21,860 nt of DNA from Acinetobacter sp. UBA3106 (GTDB taxonomy: Bacteria > Pseudomonadota > Gammaproteobacteria > Pseudomonadales > Moraxellaceae). Both the position numbers and the translations under genes were made by a program. The stretch spans positions 5,638 through 27,497 of the forward strand of contig DFAM01000004.1 in assembly GCA_002365595.1 (NCBI GenBank), written 5' to 3'. How positions within the stretch are numbered: the first letter of the stretch is position 1; each line of letters starts with the position of its first letter. The notes under the pieces were generated by a model. That model had not been told where the DNA came from. It saw only the letters and a list, made by a program, of their open reading frames with translations, and did no database searches. Below, piece by piece: positions 7,783 to 14,978 of the stretch.

Positions 7783-8778
7783 ATGTTAAAATTATTGGCA
7801 TTGGATCGCTTTACTATTTTGTTGATTGTGATGGTGATCTTGGCAAGCATTCTGCCCATATCGGGCTTGGCTGCAGATATTTTTAGTGTGATCACCTCGG
7901 TAGCAATTGCAATTCTATTCTTTTTGCATGGTGCAAAACTGTCCAGAGAAGCAGTGGTGCAGGGCATCATGCACTGGAAATTTCATGTGGTGGTATTTGC
8001 TTTCACCTTTGCCTTGTTTCCGCTTTTAGGGCTAATGGCTAAACCGATTCTTTTACCGCTGTTAGGAAAAGAGTTGTACTGGGGCTTCCTGTTCATGTGC
8101 TTCTTGCCATCAACCGTGCAATCTTCCATTGCATTTACCTCGGTGGCAAAAGGCAATGTGGCCAGTGCGGTGTGCAGTGCTTCATTTTCCAATATTGTCG
8201 GGATGTTCATTACCCCGGTATTGGTCAGTTTCTTTATTTTAGGTCAGTCGCAACATGGCTTTGATCCTACCTCCTCAATTCTTCAAATTACCTTATTGTT
8301 ACTGGTGCCATTTGTATTGGGGCAGATATTACGCCCTTATGTTTATCCATATATGTTGAAATTGCCCGGTATTGTCAAAGCATTCGATCAGGGCACTATT
8401 CTGATGGTGGTATATGGTGCTTTTAGCGGGGCAGTCGTTGCAGGATTATGGGACGTAGTCAGTTGGGAAACCTTGTTTGTTTTGACTCTGGCTTGTTCAG
8501 TGTTTTTAACCCTCATCATGCTGCTGGCTTTATACATCCCCAAATGGCTGGGTTTTAACCGGGAAGACCAGATTGCGATGTTTTTCTGTAGTTCCAAAAA
8601 AACTCTAGCCAGTGGGGTGCCAATGGCACAAATTCTGTTTATTGGGCAACCTTTAGGGATGATTGTTTTACCGATTATGATTTTCCATCAGATTCAGCTC
8701 ATGGTCTGTGGTGTCATTGCCAATTATTGGTCGAAACATCCAGAGAAGGACTATGCTGTAGAAGAGTGTAAAGAATAA
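7783..8778 (+). CDS. Bile acid:sodium symporter-like transporter (SBF/YfeH type)
   Basis: A 331-residue polytopic inner-membrane protein with about ten hydrophobic segments. It fits the SBF-like branch that includes E. coli YfeH and vertebrate SLC10A7, which have about 330 residues. Family features are the N-terminal FFLHGAKLSREA segment, the conserved LPSTVQSSIAFTSVAKGN region (about 109-126) followed by SNIVGMFITPVL, and SSKKTLASGVPMA (about 270) with IFHQIQL near the end. The ATG has AGGAAG at proper spacing. True substrates of bacterial YfeH-like proteins are not settled, so no specific solute is proposed. It ends about 25 bases before the rpmE -10 box and is transcribed in the same direction. 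Confidence 0.85.
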   Translation: MLKLLALDRFTILLIVMVILASILPISGLAADIFSVITSVAIAILFFLHGAKLSREAVVQGIMHWKFHVVVFAFTFALFPLLGLMAKPILLPLLGKELYWGFLFMCFLPSTVQSSIAFTSVAKGNVASAVCSASFSNIVGMFITPVLVSFFILGQSQHGFDPTSSILQITLLLLVPFVLGQILRPYVYPYMLKLPGIVKAFDQGTILMVVYGAFSGAVVAGLWDVVSWETLFVLTLACSVFLTLIMLLALYIPKWLGFNREDQIAMFFCSSKKTLASGVPMAQILFIGQPLGMIVLPIMIFHQIQLMVCGVIANYWSKHPEKDYAVEECKE

Positions 8779-8802
8779 TTCGCTATCTGTTAGTTTTTCA
8801 CG

Positions 8803-8808
8803 TATAAT
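8803..8808 (+). promoter_or_regulatory. Candidate -10 box of rpmE
   Basis: A perfect TATAAT lies 25 bases after the preceding stop codon. The -35 region is poor. Initiation near 8815 would give a leader of about 167 bases before rpmE. Confidence 0.45.
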
Positions 8809-8814
8809 TACGCC

Positions 8815-8981
8815 CACTTGTTGTGCTTAGCTCTGACGGTATCCGTCTCGGTGGGCCAAAAGAATGGTCTGTTATGGTGTTGGTCTCGCTTTTTTTTGAA
8901 GAAGCTTTTTTCCTCATGAATCATGAGAGTGATCAATTGCGATGACAGCATAAGCCTTTCTTAACTTAGGAGTAATCGACG
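8815..8981 (+). promoter_or_regulatory. Long structured 5' leader of rpmE (possible L31 autoregulatory leader)
   Basis: About 167 bases without an evident gene precede rpmE. Small hairpins are visible: GACGG/CCGTC (8835-8847) and CTCATG/CATGAG (8913-8927). A weaker stem (8888-8905) is followed by six Ts. Structured leaders through which L31 controls its own synthesis are known in several bacterial groups, including gammaproteobacteria. I infer, but cannot show, that this leader works in that way. Confidence 0.4.
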
Positions 8982-9206
8982 ATGCGCGCCGATATTCACC
9001 CAAAATATGAAAAATTAGTTGCTACTTGTTCATGTGGTAACGTAATTGAAACTCGTTCAGCTCTTGGTAAAGAAACTATTTACCTAGACGTATGTTCAGC
9101 ATGCCACCCATTCTATACTGGTAAACAAAAGAATGTGGACACTGGCGGCCGTATCGACAAGTTCAAACAACGTTTTGCTGGTATGTCACGTTCTATCAAA
9201 CGTTAA
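8982..9206 (+). CDS. rpmE: 50S ribosomal protein L31 (zinc-binding type)
   Basis: A 74-residue protein of the bL31 family, which helps bridge the ribosomal subunits near the central protuberance. This is the zinc-containing C+ form, with cysteines at 16, 18, 38 and 41 (CSC and CSAC). The zinc-free YkgM-type paralogue lacks them and replaces the C+ form under zinc starvation in some bacteria. The start has AGGAG eight bases upstream. The basic C-terminal segment SRSIKR is typical of ribosomal proteins. It is the only gene of its unit, with a long leader before it and a terminator directly behind. Confidence 0.96.
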   Translation: MRADIHPKYEKLVATCSCGNVIETRSALGKETIYLDVCSACHPFYTGKQKNVDTGGRIDKFKQRFAGMSRSIKR

Positions 9207-9217
9207 TACCCAGAATG

Positions 9218-9246
9218 AAAAAAACGGGCTTCTTGCCCGTTTTTTT
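9218..9246. terminator. Bidirectional rho-independent terminator
   Basis: A7-CGGGC (9218-9229) pairs with GCCCG-T7 (9235-9246) around loop TTCTT. It sits between convergent rpmE and the fimX-like gene and can serve both. Confidence 0.88.
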
Positions 9247-9285
9247 ATGTCTGTTGTTTAGTGAGGAATTTAATTGCAGACCGTA

Positions 9286-9307
9286 TACAAGACCTATTGG
9301 TCTTGTA
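9286..9307 (-). repeat. Hairpin over the stop codon of the fimX-like gene
   Basis: TACAAGACC (9286-9294) and GGTCTTGTA (9299-9307) form a perfect nine-base stem around TATT, and the TAG stop (9296-9294) falls at its edge. No T-run follows directly on the minus strand, so it is not a classical terminator by itself. It may protect the 3' end or be chance. Confidence 0.4.
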
Positions 9308-11408
9308 CATCAATCAAATGATCCAGTTTTTTCTGGAAATAGTCACCTTGAATAAAACGTGCATCCACATTCCAGGCATTTGCGAAAAGGGTCATGTCAT
9401 TCAGATCACGTAGCATGATTTCGCCAGGTTTAATTTCATGGAAAGAGCTCAGCTTTTCCTGTAATTCCTGCGTCGATTTCTCTGCCTGCAACATCTTGGT
9501 CAAATTTGGATGTAAAGTTAAACAATTAAGATCAAGTTGACGTAACATCGATTCGCTATAAATGGTATTACCAAAGTCTCGAAGAGCGACTTCAGCACCA
9601 AATTGACGTAACTGGGCAATATGCTTTTGGGCATCTGAAATATTTTGACTAATATCTTCTTCCGAAAACTGTAAAATTAGCGGATGTTTTAATTTGCTGC
9701 GAATGATGGTAATGAGTTTGGAAATAAACTCAGGGAAGGTTCGGTCGTGGAATAGAACCGCTTTATTCAAATTTACAATCAATTTTGCTTCAGGATATTG
9801 AGTAATGAAATTATGCAGTTGTTTACATGATTCCACTAATATCCAGCGATCCAGCTTAATAGATAATTCAGGATCTTCTGCAAGTTCTCTCAAACTGGAC
9901 AAATCTTTCCAGGCGTTTTCATAAATGAAACCGCTGGTCACTTCATAAGTATATAAATTGGTGTCTTGCTTGTCATAAAGTTGCTGATATTTAAGATGAA
10001 TTTCCCCACGATCCAAACTTTGTTGTAAAGCTCTGAGTAACGTTGCTTCAGGTGAACTAGAGACTGCCTTAATTTTCGGTTGTTGCAACTCAATGCTTGG
10101 AAGATCTAAAGGTGCTTCAAGTTCAAGTGCTGGAGTCGGCTGATTTTCCGGTAAAGCGGTCTTATAAGCTGAAGCAATAAATTGTTCAAAATGTTTTTCG
10201 TCACGTATTTCAGTTTCTAATAGCGTATAGCCAATTCTGAGATTCAGCGGATAAGAGGTTTGATTAATTGACAATAATTGCGGTTTTTTCAGCGAGCTTA
10301 GACCTATAAGTTTGGACTCTAACTTGGCTTTAGACTCTGCCTGGAACAAAGCGACATAAATCCCAGAACTCATTTGAAATAAGGGTACATGGGTTTGCTC
10401 TTTTAAAAATTCCTTGATATGGCTGAAATAATTTTTGAAAGTATCCCAATCGCCTTCAAAAATGCTGTCAGGGCAGGAAGTCAAAGAGAACAGAACCAGT
10501 GCATTAATATCAGAAGGCTGTTGAGTAATTGTACGATTAATCAACTGATAGGTATTTGGCTTTTGAGCATCCGCTGTCGCTGATGTCGTCTGACCAGGGG
10601 ATAAAGATTCAATATCAACGGTAATTTGAACTGCATCTTCTTCATCCGTAGATGGCAAAAACTCAATTTTAAGCGGGTTTGGGATAGATATCTGATTATT
10701 CAGGCTATTGATTTCAAAACGCCCTAAATCGAACTGACCTTGAGAAATCTTTTTAAAACGTAATTTAAAATCATTTAAATCTTTAGGCTGAAGGAGATCG
10801 AGCAGGGGAAGTCCAGCAATATCCTCTTCATCTTTAAGGCCAAAAAGTGCCAAATATTCAGGATTTGCCTGAATATGAATGCCTTCTTGAATCAGTGCAA
10901 TGGCTTTATTGCTCTCTTGAACTAAAGACTGGGCATGGGTTTGAGCTGTTTCTAGCTGTTCCATTAAATGTTGTTGAGTCAGGACTAAGCGACTCAGTGA
11001 AAGTGCACGTAAAAGCCCCAAATAAAAACGATCTGGATAATCCAGATTCAGAATATCGTAAACTCCTTTACGAATATATGCTGCATACTGGTCAGCTTGA
11101 TAATCCTCAGGTTTGAGCAAAATCATGGGTAAGTTGGGTTGTTTGGATAAGCGAATCAGGCTTAAAGCCTGTTCATATTTTAAGTCATAAGCACGACCAA
11201 AAATAACCAGATCCCAAGTGTGATGTAATTGTTTTTCGAAATTTTGTAAATCATCAAGCAAGGTGGCATGTACCACATGTTCACTCGATGTTAAAAGATC
11301 ACGAATCTGGTTAAAACGGATTTGATTATCATCGATAATGAGTAAACGTGTTTCAGTACGTTTTAACTTTTTAGACAATAATGGATTTCTCACTTCAATG
11401 CTTCCCAT
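9294..11408 (-). CDS. fimX: FimX-like degenerate c-di-GMP receptor (REC-PAS-GGDEF-EAL architecture)
   Basis: A 704-residue cytosolic protein with the layout and size of Pseudomonas FimX (691 residues), which binds c-di-GMP and promotes type IV pilus assembly. A receiver fold fills residues 20-140, but the phosphoacceptor is missing: the strand reads DLVIFGRAYD. A PAS-like region follows (about 165-270). The region that should be GGDEF (about 300-420) has no GGDEF motif. The EAL domain (about 455-700) has EVT (489-491) in place of EAL, NLNKAVL at 546-552, RDFGNT at 610-615 and FIQGDYF near 685. It is therefore predicted to bind rather than make or break c-di-GMP. Its start overlaps the end of the upstream PilZ gene by 19 bases, which implies translational coupling. 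The exact target (PilB, PilZ or other) is not shown. Confidence 0.7.
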   Translation of the reverse strand: MGSIEVRNPLLSKKLKRTETRLLIIDDNQIRFNQIRDLLTSSEHVVHATLLDDLQNFEKQLHHTWDLVIFGRAYDLKYEQALSLIRLSKQPNLPMILLKPEDYQADQYAAYIRKGVYDILNLDYPDRFYLGLLRALSLSRLVLTQQHLMEQLETAQTHAQSLVQESNKAIALIQEGIHIQANPEYLALFGLKDEEDIAGLPLLDLLQPKDLNDFKLRFKKISQGQFDLGRFEINSLNNQISIPNPLKIEFLPSTDEEDAVQITVDIESLSPGQTTSATADAQKPNTYQLINRTITQQPSDINALVLFSLTSCPDSIFEGDWDTFKNYFSHIKEFLKEQTHVPLFQMSSGIYVALFQAESKAKLESKLIGLSSLKKPQLLSINQTSYPLNLRIGYTLLETEIRDEKHFEQFIASAYKTALPENQPTPALELEAPLDLPSIELQQPKIKAVSSSPEATLLRALQQSLDRGEIHLKYQQLYDKQDTNLYTYEVTSGFIYENAWKDLSSLRELAEDPELSIKLDRWILVESCKQLHNFITQYPEAKLIVNLNKAVLFHDRTFPEFISKLITIIRSKLKHPLILQFSEEDISQNISDAQKHIAQLRQFGAEVALRDFGNTIYSESMLRQLDLNCLTLHPNLTKMLQAEKSTQELQEKLSSFHEIKPGEIMLRDLNDMTLFANAWNVDARFIQGDYFQKKLDHLIDVQDQ

Positions 11409-13135
11409 AAATCGTGATTCTTGATTTCATTCGTTTGCTTATGAATAAAGTTTTTGATCAGGCTTTCTTGTTGCTCATTGAGTAACTCGAATTCAAAGCG
11501 AATAAAACTCTGTGTAATGATTTGCGCTTTAGTTAAATAAATTTTTATTTCTTCTTGGCCTAAGCGTAAATGAATGGTTTGTTTTTCTCTAAACATATGT
11601 GAACCAGACACGATCAGACTGGTTGATTCTTCATCAAGCTGGGTGGACTGAACAATCAGCGCAGGTTGGTAATTATTGCTATGACGATCTGTTTTGATCA
11701 TGACCGCACAAGGGAATAAATCTTGTGCCAAGACTTCAAGTCCGATTTCCAGACTTTTTTCCGTAGATTGCTTGATCCAGCGAATTACTCCGCCACGCCA
11801 AGGACTATGCGTATTTTCCTGAATCAAAATAAATTCGCCAGTTTTTAAATGTGAAGGTGCTACACCATTCCATTTAATTCTGTAACCATTGACACTGATA
11901 TCTAGAACTTCTGCTGGATAAATTTGTTTGGCTTCGCGATCCAAAACTTTAGCTGTGTTGATTTCAGCAGGAATATTTGAATTCATCGAATTGATGAAAC
12001 TGCTTTCATTATGGAATTGATAATTGGTATCTAAATCCAGAGTCTCATGAAAGTTTTTGCCCTTGGACAGGTAAAAGTGCGCCACAGACAGACTAAAACA
12101 GATTTGTAATTGTGCAGAATATTCATAACGCTCATGACGACGTTCTGTATTGGTGGTAAGCAGATTATGAATATGAAAGTGCAATGCCGGTGTTAGGAAT
12201 AACTTTTCATTACGCGATAAATAACCCGACTTTTTGGTTTGGGTTTCGGACAGATGATCTAATAAATGTTGCGTTGAAATATAAATGGTTGGCTTATATA
12301 AACTGGATTGATTGATATTAAAAACAGGCGGATAGTCTTTATTGGTATCAACAATATAGCGAGAAAGGGTAGTTTCTTTAGGTAACACATGAACCAGTTT
12401 TGCCCAGTCAAAACTGCATAAATATAAGCCTTGCATTTCTGACGGGCGAATTTGATGGGTATTTAGAATTTCCAGCAATACCAGCTGTGAATAAGCTTGG
12501 GTAATGGTCTGCAAAGGATGCTGCGTATCTAAAATCTGGTTAATATTGGTTTGATAAAAATTATTTTTAATTGCACATTCAATCAGTTGATGCGCGATTA
12601 ACCATTGTCCAAATAAAGGCGTGCTGTATAACAAGTGTTGTTGATAGAGCAATAAAGACAATTGCTGCAAAGCATAATAAGTAGACACGATTCTGGCGGT
12701 TTGCAAGCTTTTCTTTTGATTGAATGCAAATAGAGAAAACTTTTGTATGCTGAGTTGAGTGTTGCAGCGTTTTGAAATATCGATATAAATTTTAGCAAAA
12801 TGACTACGCAGCAGCATCGCTAGTTCAATGATCTGGTCACTACGGTCATTGGTAATAAGGCCTTGATTAAAAAAATGTTTTTCCAGGCTGCCTAAAACAT
12901 TATCCAAGGTAGGATGCAGAATTTGAATTAAATCAAAACGTAACATTTCAGGACACTTAAGTTCTGATATCTCCAGCAATGCATTGAAAAGTTCCTTGGA
13001 AGAATTTCCCAGTTGAAGAATGGATAAATTGGATACCCACTCTTGTAACCCCTTCGCATTGGTCGGGCAGAAGCTTAATTTATCCAACTTTAACTCTGTT
13101 GGTGTCTGGAAGATATCTGAATTACTCATAAGCAT
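11390..13135 (-). CDS. PilZ-domain protein, likely c-di-GMP effector
   Basis: A 581-residue cytosolic protein with no signal peptide or membrane segment. The N-terminal 330 residues are mostly alpha-helical and match no enzyme I know. The part FCPTNAKGLQEWVSNL with LGNSSKELFNALLEI (about 22-57) looks like a conserved helical region found in large PilZ proteins of gammaproteobacteria. Both halves of the PilZ motif are seen: RRHER (332-336) and DISVNG (412-417). The gap between them is about 75 residues, longer than usual. The start is uncertain. I chose the ATG at 13135, with ATG 13129 equally possible. A TTG at 13168 overlaps epmB and is less likely. It lies 13 bases after epmB and overlaps the fimX-like gene, so the three form an operon. 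Confidence 0.65.
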   Translation of the reverse strand: MLMSNSDIFQTPTELKLDKLSFCPTNAKGLQEWVSNLSILQLGNSSKELFNALLEISELKCPEMLRFDLIQILHPTLDNVLGSLEKHFFNQGLITNDRSDQIIELAMLLRSHFAKIYIDISKRCNTQLSIQKFSLFAFNQKKSLQTARIVSTYYALQQLSLLLYQQHLLYSTPLFGQWLIAHQLIECAIKNNFYQTNINQILDTQHPLQTITQAYSQLVLLEILNTHQIRPSEMQGLYLCSFDWAKLVHVLPKETTLSRYIVDTNKDYPPVFNINQSSLYKPTIYISTQHLLDHLSETQTKKSGYLSRNEKLFLTPALHFHIHNLLTTNTERRHERYEYSAQLQICFSLSVAHFYLSKGKNFHETLDLDTNYQFHNESSFINSMNSNIPAEINTAKVLDREAKQIYPAEVLDISVNGYRIKWNGVAPSHLKTGEFILIQENTHSPWRGGVIRWIKQSTEKSLEIGLEVLAQDLFPCAVMIKTDRHSNNYQPALIVQSTQLDEESTSLIVSGSHMFREKQTIHLRLGQEEIKIYLTKAQIITQSFIRFEFELLNEQQESLIKNFIHKQTNEIKNHDLWEALK

Positions 13136-13148
13136 CGTTATTATTAAC

Positions 13149-14165
13149 TCAAAAAGTTGAAACTCCAAAAAGCGGTGTTTTATTTTTTTCGCCCGCTATT
13201 TCCCTAACGAGTTTAGGAACCAAATATCCCGGCAGGTTCTCTAAAACTTCTTTATATATAAGATTAATTTCTTCAGGATTTAGATCAAAATGATGGGCAC
13301 CTTTTACTTTATCTAATACATGTAAATAGTATGGCATCACACCCGCCTCAAACAGGCGGTAGCTTAAATCCACTAATACTTGCGCAGAATTATTAACCCC
13401 TTTTAATAAAACTGCCTGATTCAGCACGGTAATTTGGTGTTGAACCAACGCTGAAAGTTTGGCACAGGTAAAATCGTCCAGTTCAGCAGCATGATTGGAG
13501 TGTACCACTAGAATAATGCGCAGCCTACTGTTTTTTAATAGGGAAATCAGCTCTTCATCGACACGGTTGGGGATTACCACAGGAACCCGTGAATGAATTC
13601 TCAAAAATTTAATTTGCGGAATTGACTCAAGACGTTCAATCCACAGCGCAAGTTTTCGATTTGACAGGGTCAGCGGGTCACCACCGCTCAAAATGACTTC
13701 ATTTATATCGGGTTGATTTTCAATATATTGTTTAATGTTTAACCAGTCTTCATTTTTGGGCAGGTTTTCTTGATAGGGAAAATGACGACGGAAACAGTAA
13801 CGGCAATGAACGGCACAAGCACCAGTTAAAGTCAGTAAAAAACGTGATTTATATTTATGCAGTACACCGGGTTGCTGATTGGCCTGTTCTTCACCTAAAG
13901 GATCAGTTATAAAACCGGGATGATCTTCAAGTTCCAGATGATGGGGCAATACTTGTAACAGCAAGGGATCAAGCGGGTTGCCAATGTTCATTTTTCCGAC
14001 GAACGCACGCGGAACACGCAACTTAAACTGTTCAGAAGCCAGGATTGCCCCTGATAATAATTGATCAGGCGAGAGCTGAAGTGCTTCAAGCAACTCTAAA
14101 GGGTCCGTAATCAGGTCACTCAGTTGAGATTGCCAGTTTTGCTCTTGATACAAATAGTTTATCAT
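13149..14165 (-). CDS. epmB: EF-P beta-lysylation protein (lysine 2,3-aminomutase, radical SAM)
   Basis: A 338-residue radical SAM enzyme of the YjeK/EpmB family; E. coli EpmB has 342 residues. It turns (S)-alpha-lysine into (R)-beta-lysine, which EpmA then attaches to Lys34 of EF-P. The iron-sulfur motif CxxxCxxC is at C117, C121 and C124. The family motif SGGDPL is at 160-165, and a lysine in the C-terminal KNKTPL (327-332) fits the PLP-binding site. It lacks the extra C-terminal region of catabolic lysine 2,3-aminomutases. It is divergent from efp, its target, across 70 bases. Its ribosome site is weak. EpmA is not in this window. Confidence 0.92.
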   Translation of the reverse strand: MINYLYQEQNWQSQLSDLITDPLELLEALQLSPDQLLSGAILASEQFKLRVPRAFVGKMNIGNPLDPLLLQVLPHHLELEDHPGFITDPLGEEQANQQPGVLHKYKSRFLLTLTGACAVHCRYCFRRHFPYQENLPKNEDWLNIKQYIENQPDINEVILSGGDPLTLSNRKLALWIERLESIPQIKFLRIHSRVPVVIPNRVDEELISLLKNSRLRIILVVHSNHAAELDDFTCAKLSALVQHQITVLNQAVLLKGVNNSAQVLVDLSYRLFEAGVMPYYLHVLDKVKGAHHFDLNPEEINLIYKEVLENLPGYLVPKLVREIAGEKNKTPLFGVSTF

Positions 14166-14180
14166 GCTACGTGTTAAAAA

Positions 14181-14199
14181 TAATGCTAGTCTAGCATTA
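14181..14199. promoter_or_regulatory. 19-bp palindrome in the efp/epmB divergent promoter region
   Basis: TAATGCTA (14181-14188) and TAGCATTA (14192-14199) form a perfect inverted repeat around GTC. It sits in the middle of the 70 bases between the divergent epmB and efp starts, 15 bases from epmB and 36 from efp. It overlaps possible -10 boxes in both directions (TAGCAT-type), so it is well placed as an operator for both genes. Confidence 0.4.
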
Positions 14200-14235
14200 A
14201 TAGATTTAAGTTAGTAAGTTTGGAGCGAGCCTTTC

Positions 14236-14805
14236 ATGGCCAATTATTCTACAAATGACTTTAAGCAAGGTCTTAAAGTAATGCTTGACGGCAACCCATG
14301 TTCAATCATGGAAAATGAATATGTAAAACCTGGTAAAGGTCAGGCATTTAACCGTGTAAAACTGCGTAACCTTAAAACAGGTAAAGTTTTAGAAAAAACC
14401 TTTAAATCCAATGAAACACTGGAAGGCGCAGACATCGTAGAAGTAGAAATGAACTACTTGTATAACGATGGTGAAATGTGGAACTTCATGGATCCTGAAA
14501 CTTTTGAACAGATCACTGCTGATAAAACAGCGATGGGTGATGCTGCAAAATGGTTAAAAGACGACTCCAACGAACTTTGTACAATTATGTTGTTCAATGG
14601 TGTTCCATTGTCAGTAAGTGCGCCAAACTTCGTAGTATTGAAAATCGTGGAAACTGATCCAGGCGTACGTGGTGATACTTCGGGTGGCGGCGGTAAACCA
14701 GCTAAACTCGAAACTGGCGCTGTTGTTCGTGTACCATTATTTGTACAGCAAGAAGAAAGCGTTCGTGTAGACACTCGTACTGGTGACTATTTAGAACGTG
14801 CATAA
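14236..14805 (+). CDS. efp: Translation elongation factor P
   Basis: A 189-residue EF-P, close to the E. coli length of 188. It binds next to the ribosomal P-site and relieves stalling on polyproline stretches. The modified loop reads VKPGKGQAF with lysine at position 34, the residue that EpmA/EpmB beta-lysylate. This agrees with the neighbouring epmB. A KOW-like N-terminal domain (about 1-60) is followed by two OB folds, the last holding the signature VPLFVQQEESVRVDTRTGDYLERA. GGAG lies about ten bases before the ATG. It has its own terminator and seems monocistronic. Confidence 0.97.
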   Translation: MANYSTNDFKQGLKVMLDGNPCSIMENEYVKPGKGQAFNRVKLRNLKTGKVLEKTFKSNETLEGADIVEVEMNYLYNDGEMWNFMDPETFEQITADKTAMGDAAKWLKDDSNELCTIMLFNGVPLSVSAPNFVVLKIVETDPGVRGDTSGGGGKPAKLETGAVVRVPLFVQQEESVRVDTRTGDYLERA

Positions 14806-14828
14806 TGGTTTTAAAATAGACTATTATC

Positions 14829-14859
14829 GAAAGGGATGATGAAAATCATCCCTTTTTTT
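14829..14859 (+). terminator. Rho-independent terminator of efp
   Basis: AAGGGATGAT (14831-14840) pairs perfectly with ATCATCCCTT (14845-14854) around loop GAAA, followed by a T-run. It lies 25 bases after the efp stop. Confidence 0.88.
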
Positions 14860-14978
14860 ATGCCAAAGTATTACATGAAAAGCAAAATATGAGGAGTACA
14901 GTCGCAAGGGAAGAAACAGCAGTATACCGAACAATAAAAAATGAACGCTGATTTATGCATTAGATATGAGGGCTTTAC

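Noticed and set aside
8815..8981. A separate small RNA gene such as 4.5S RNA ahead of rpmE
   Set aside because: The conserved 4.5S core (GGAAGCAGCC-type loop) is absent and the stretch reads straight into the rpmE ribosome site, so a leader is simpler.
11064..11346. FimX-like receiver domain as a working two-component response regulator
   Set aside because: The phosphoacceptor aspartate is missing and no histidine kinase is encoded nearby.
13136..13168. Longer start (TTG) for the PilZ-domain gene overlapping epmB
   Set aside because: It uses a rare start codon without a ribosome site, and ATG codons just after the epmB stop are better placed.
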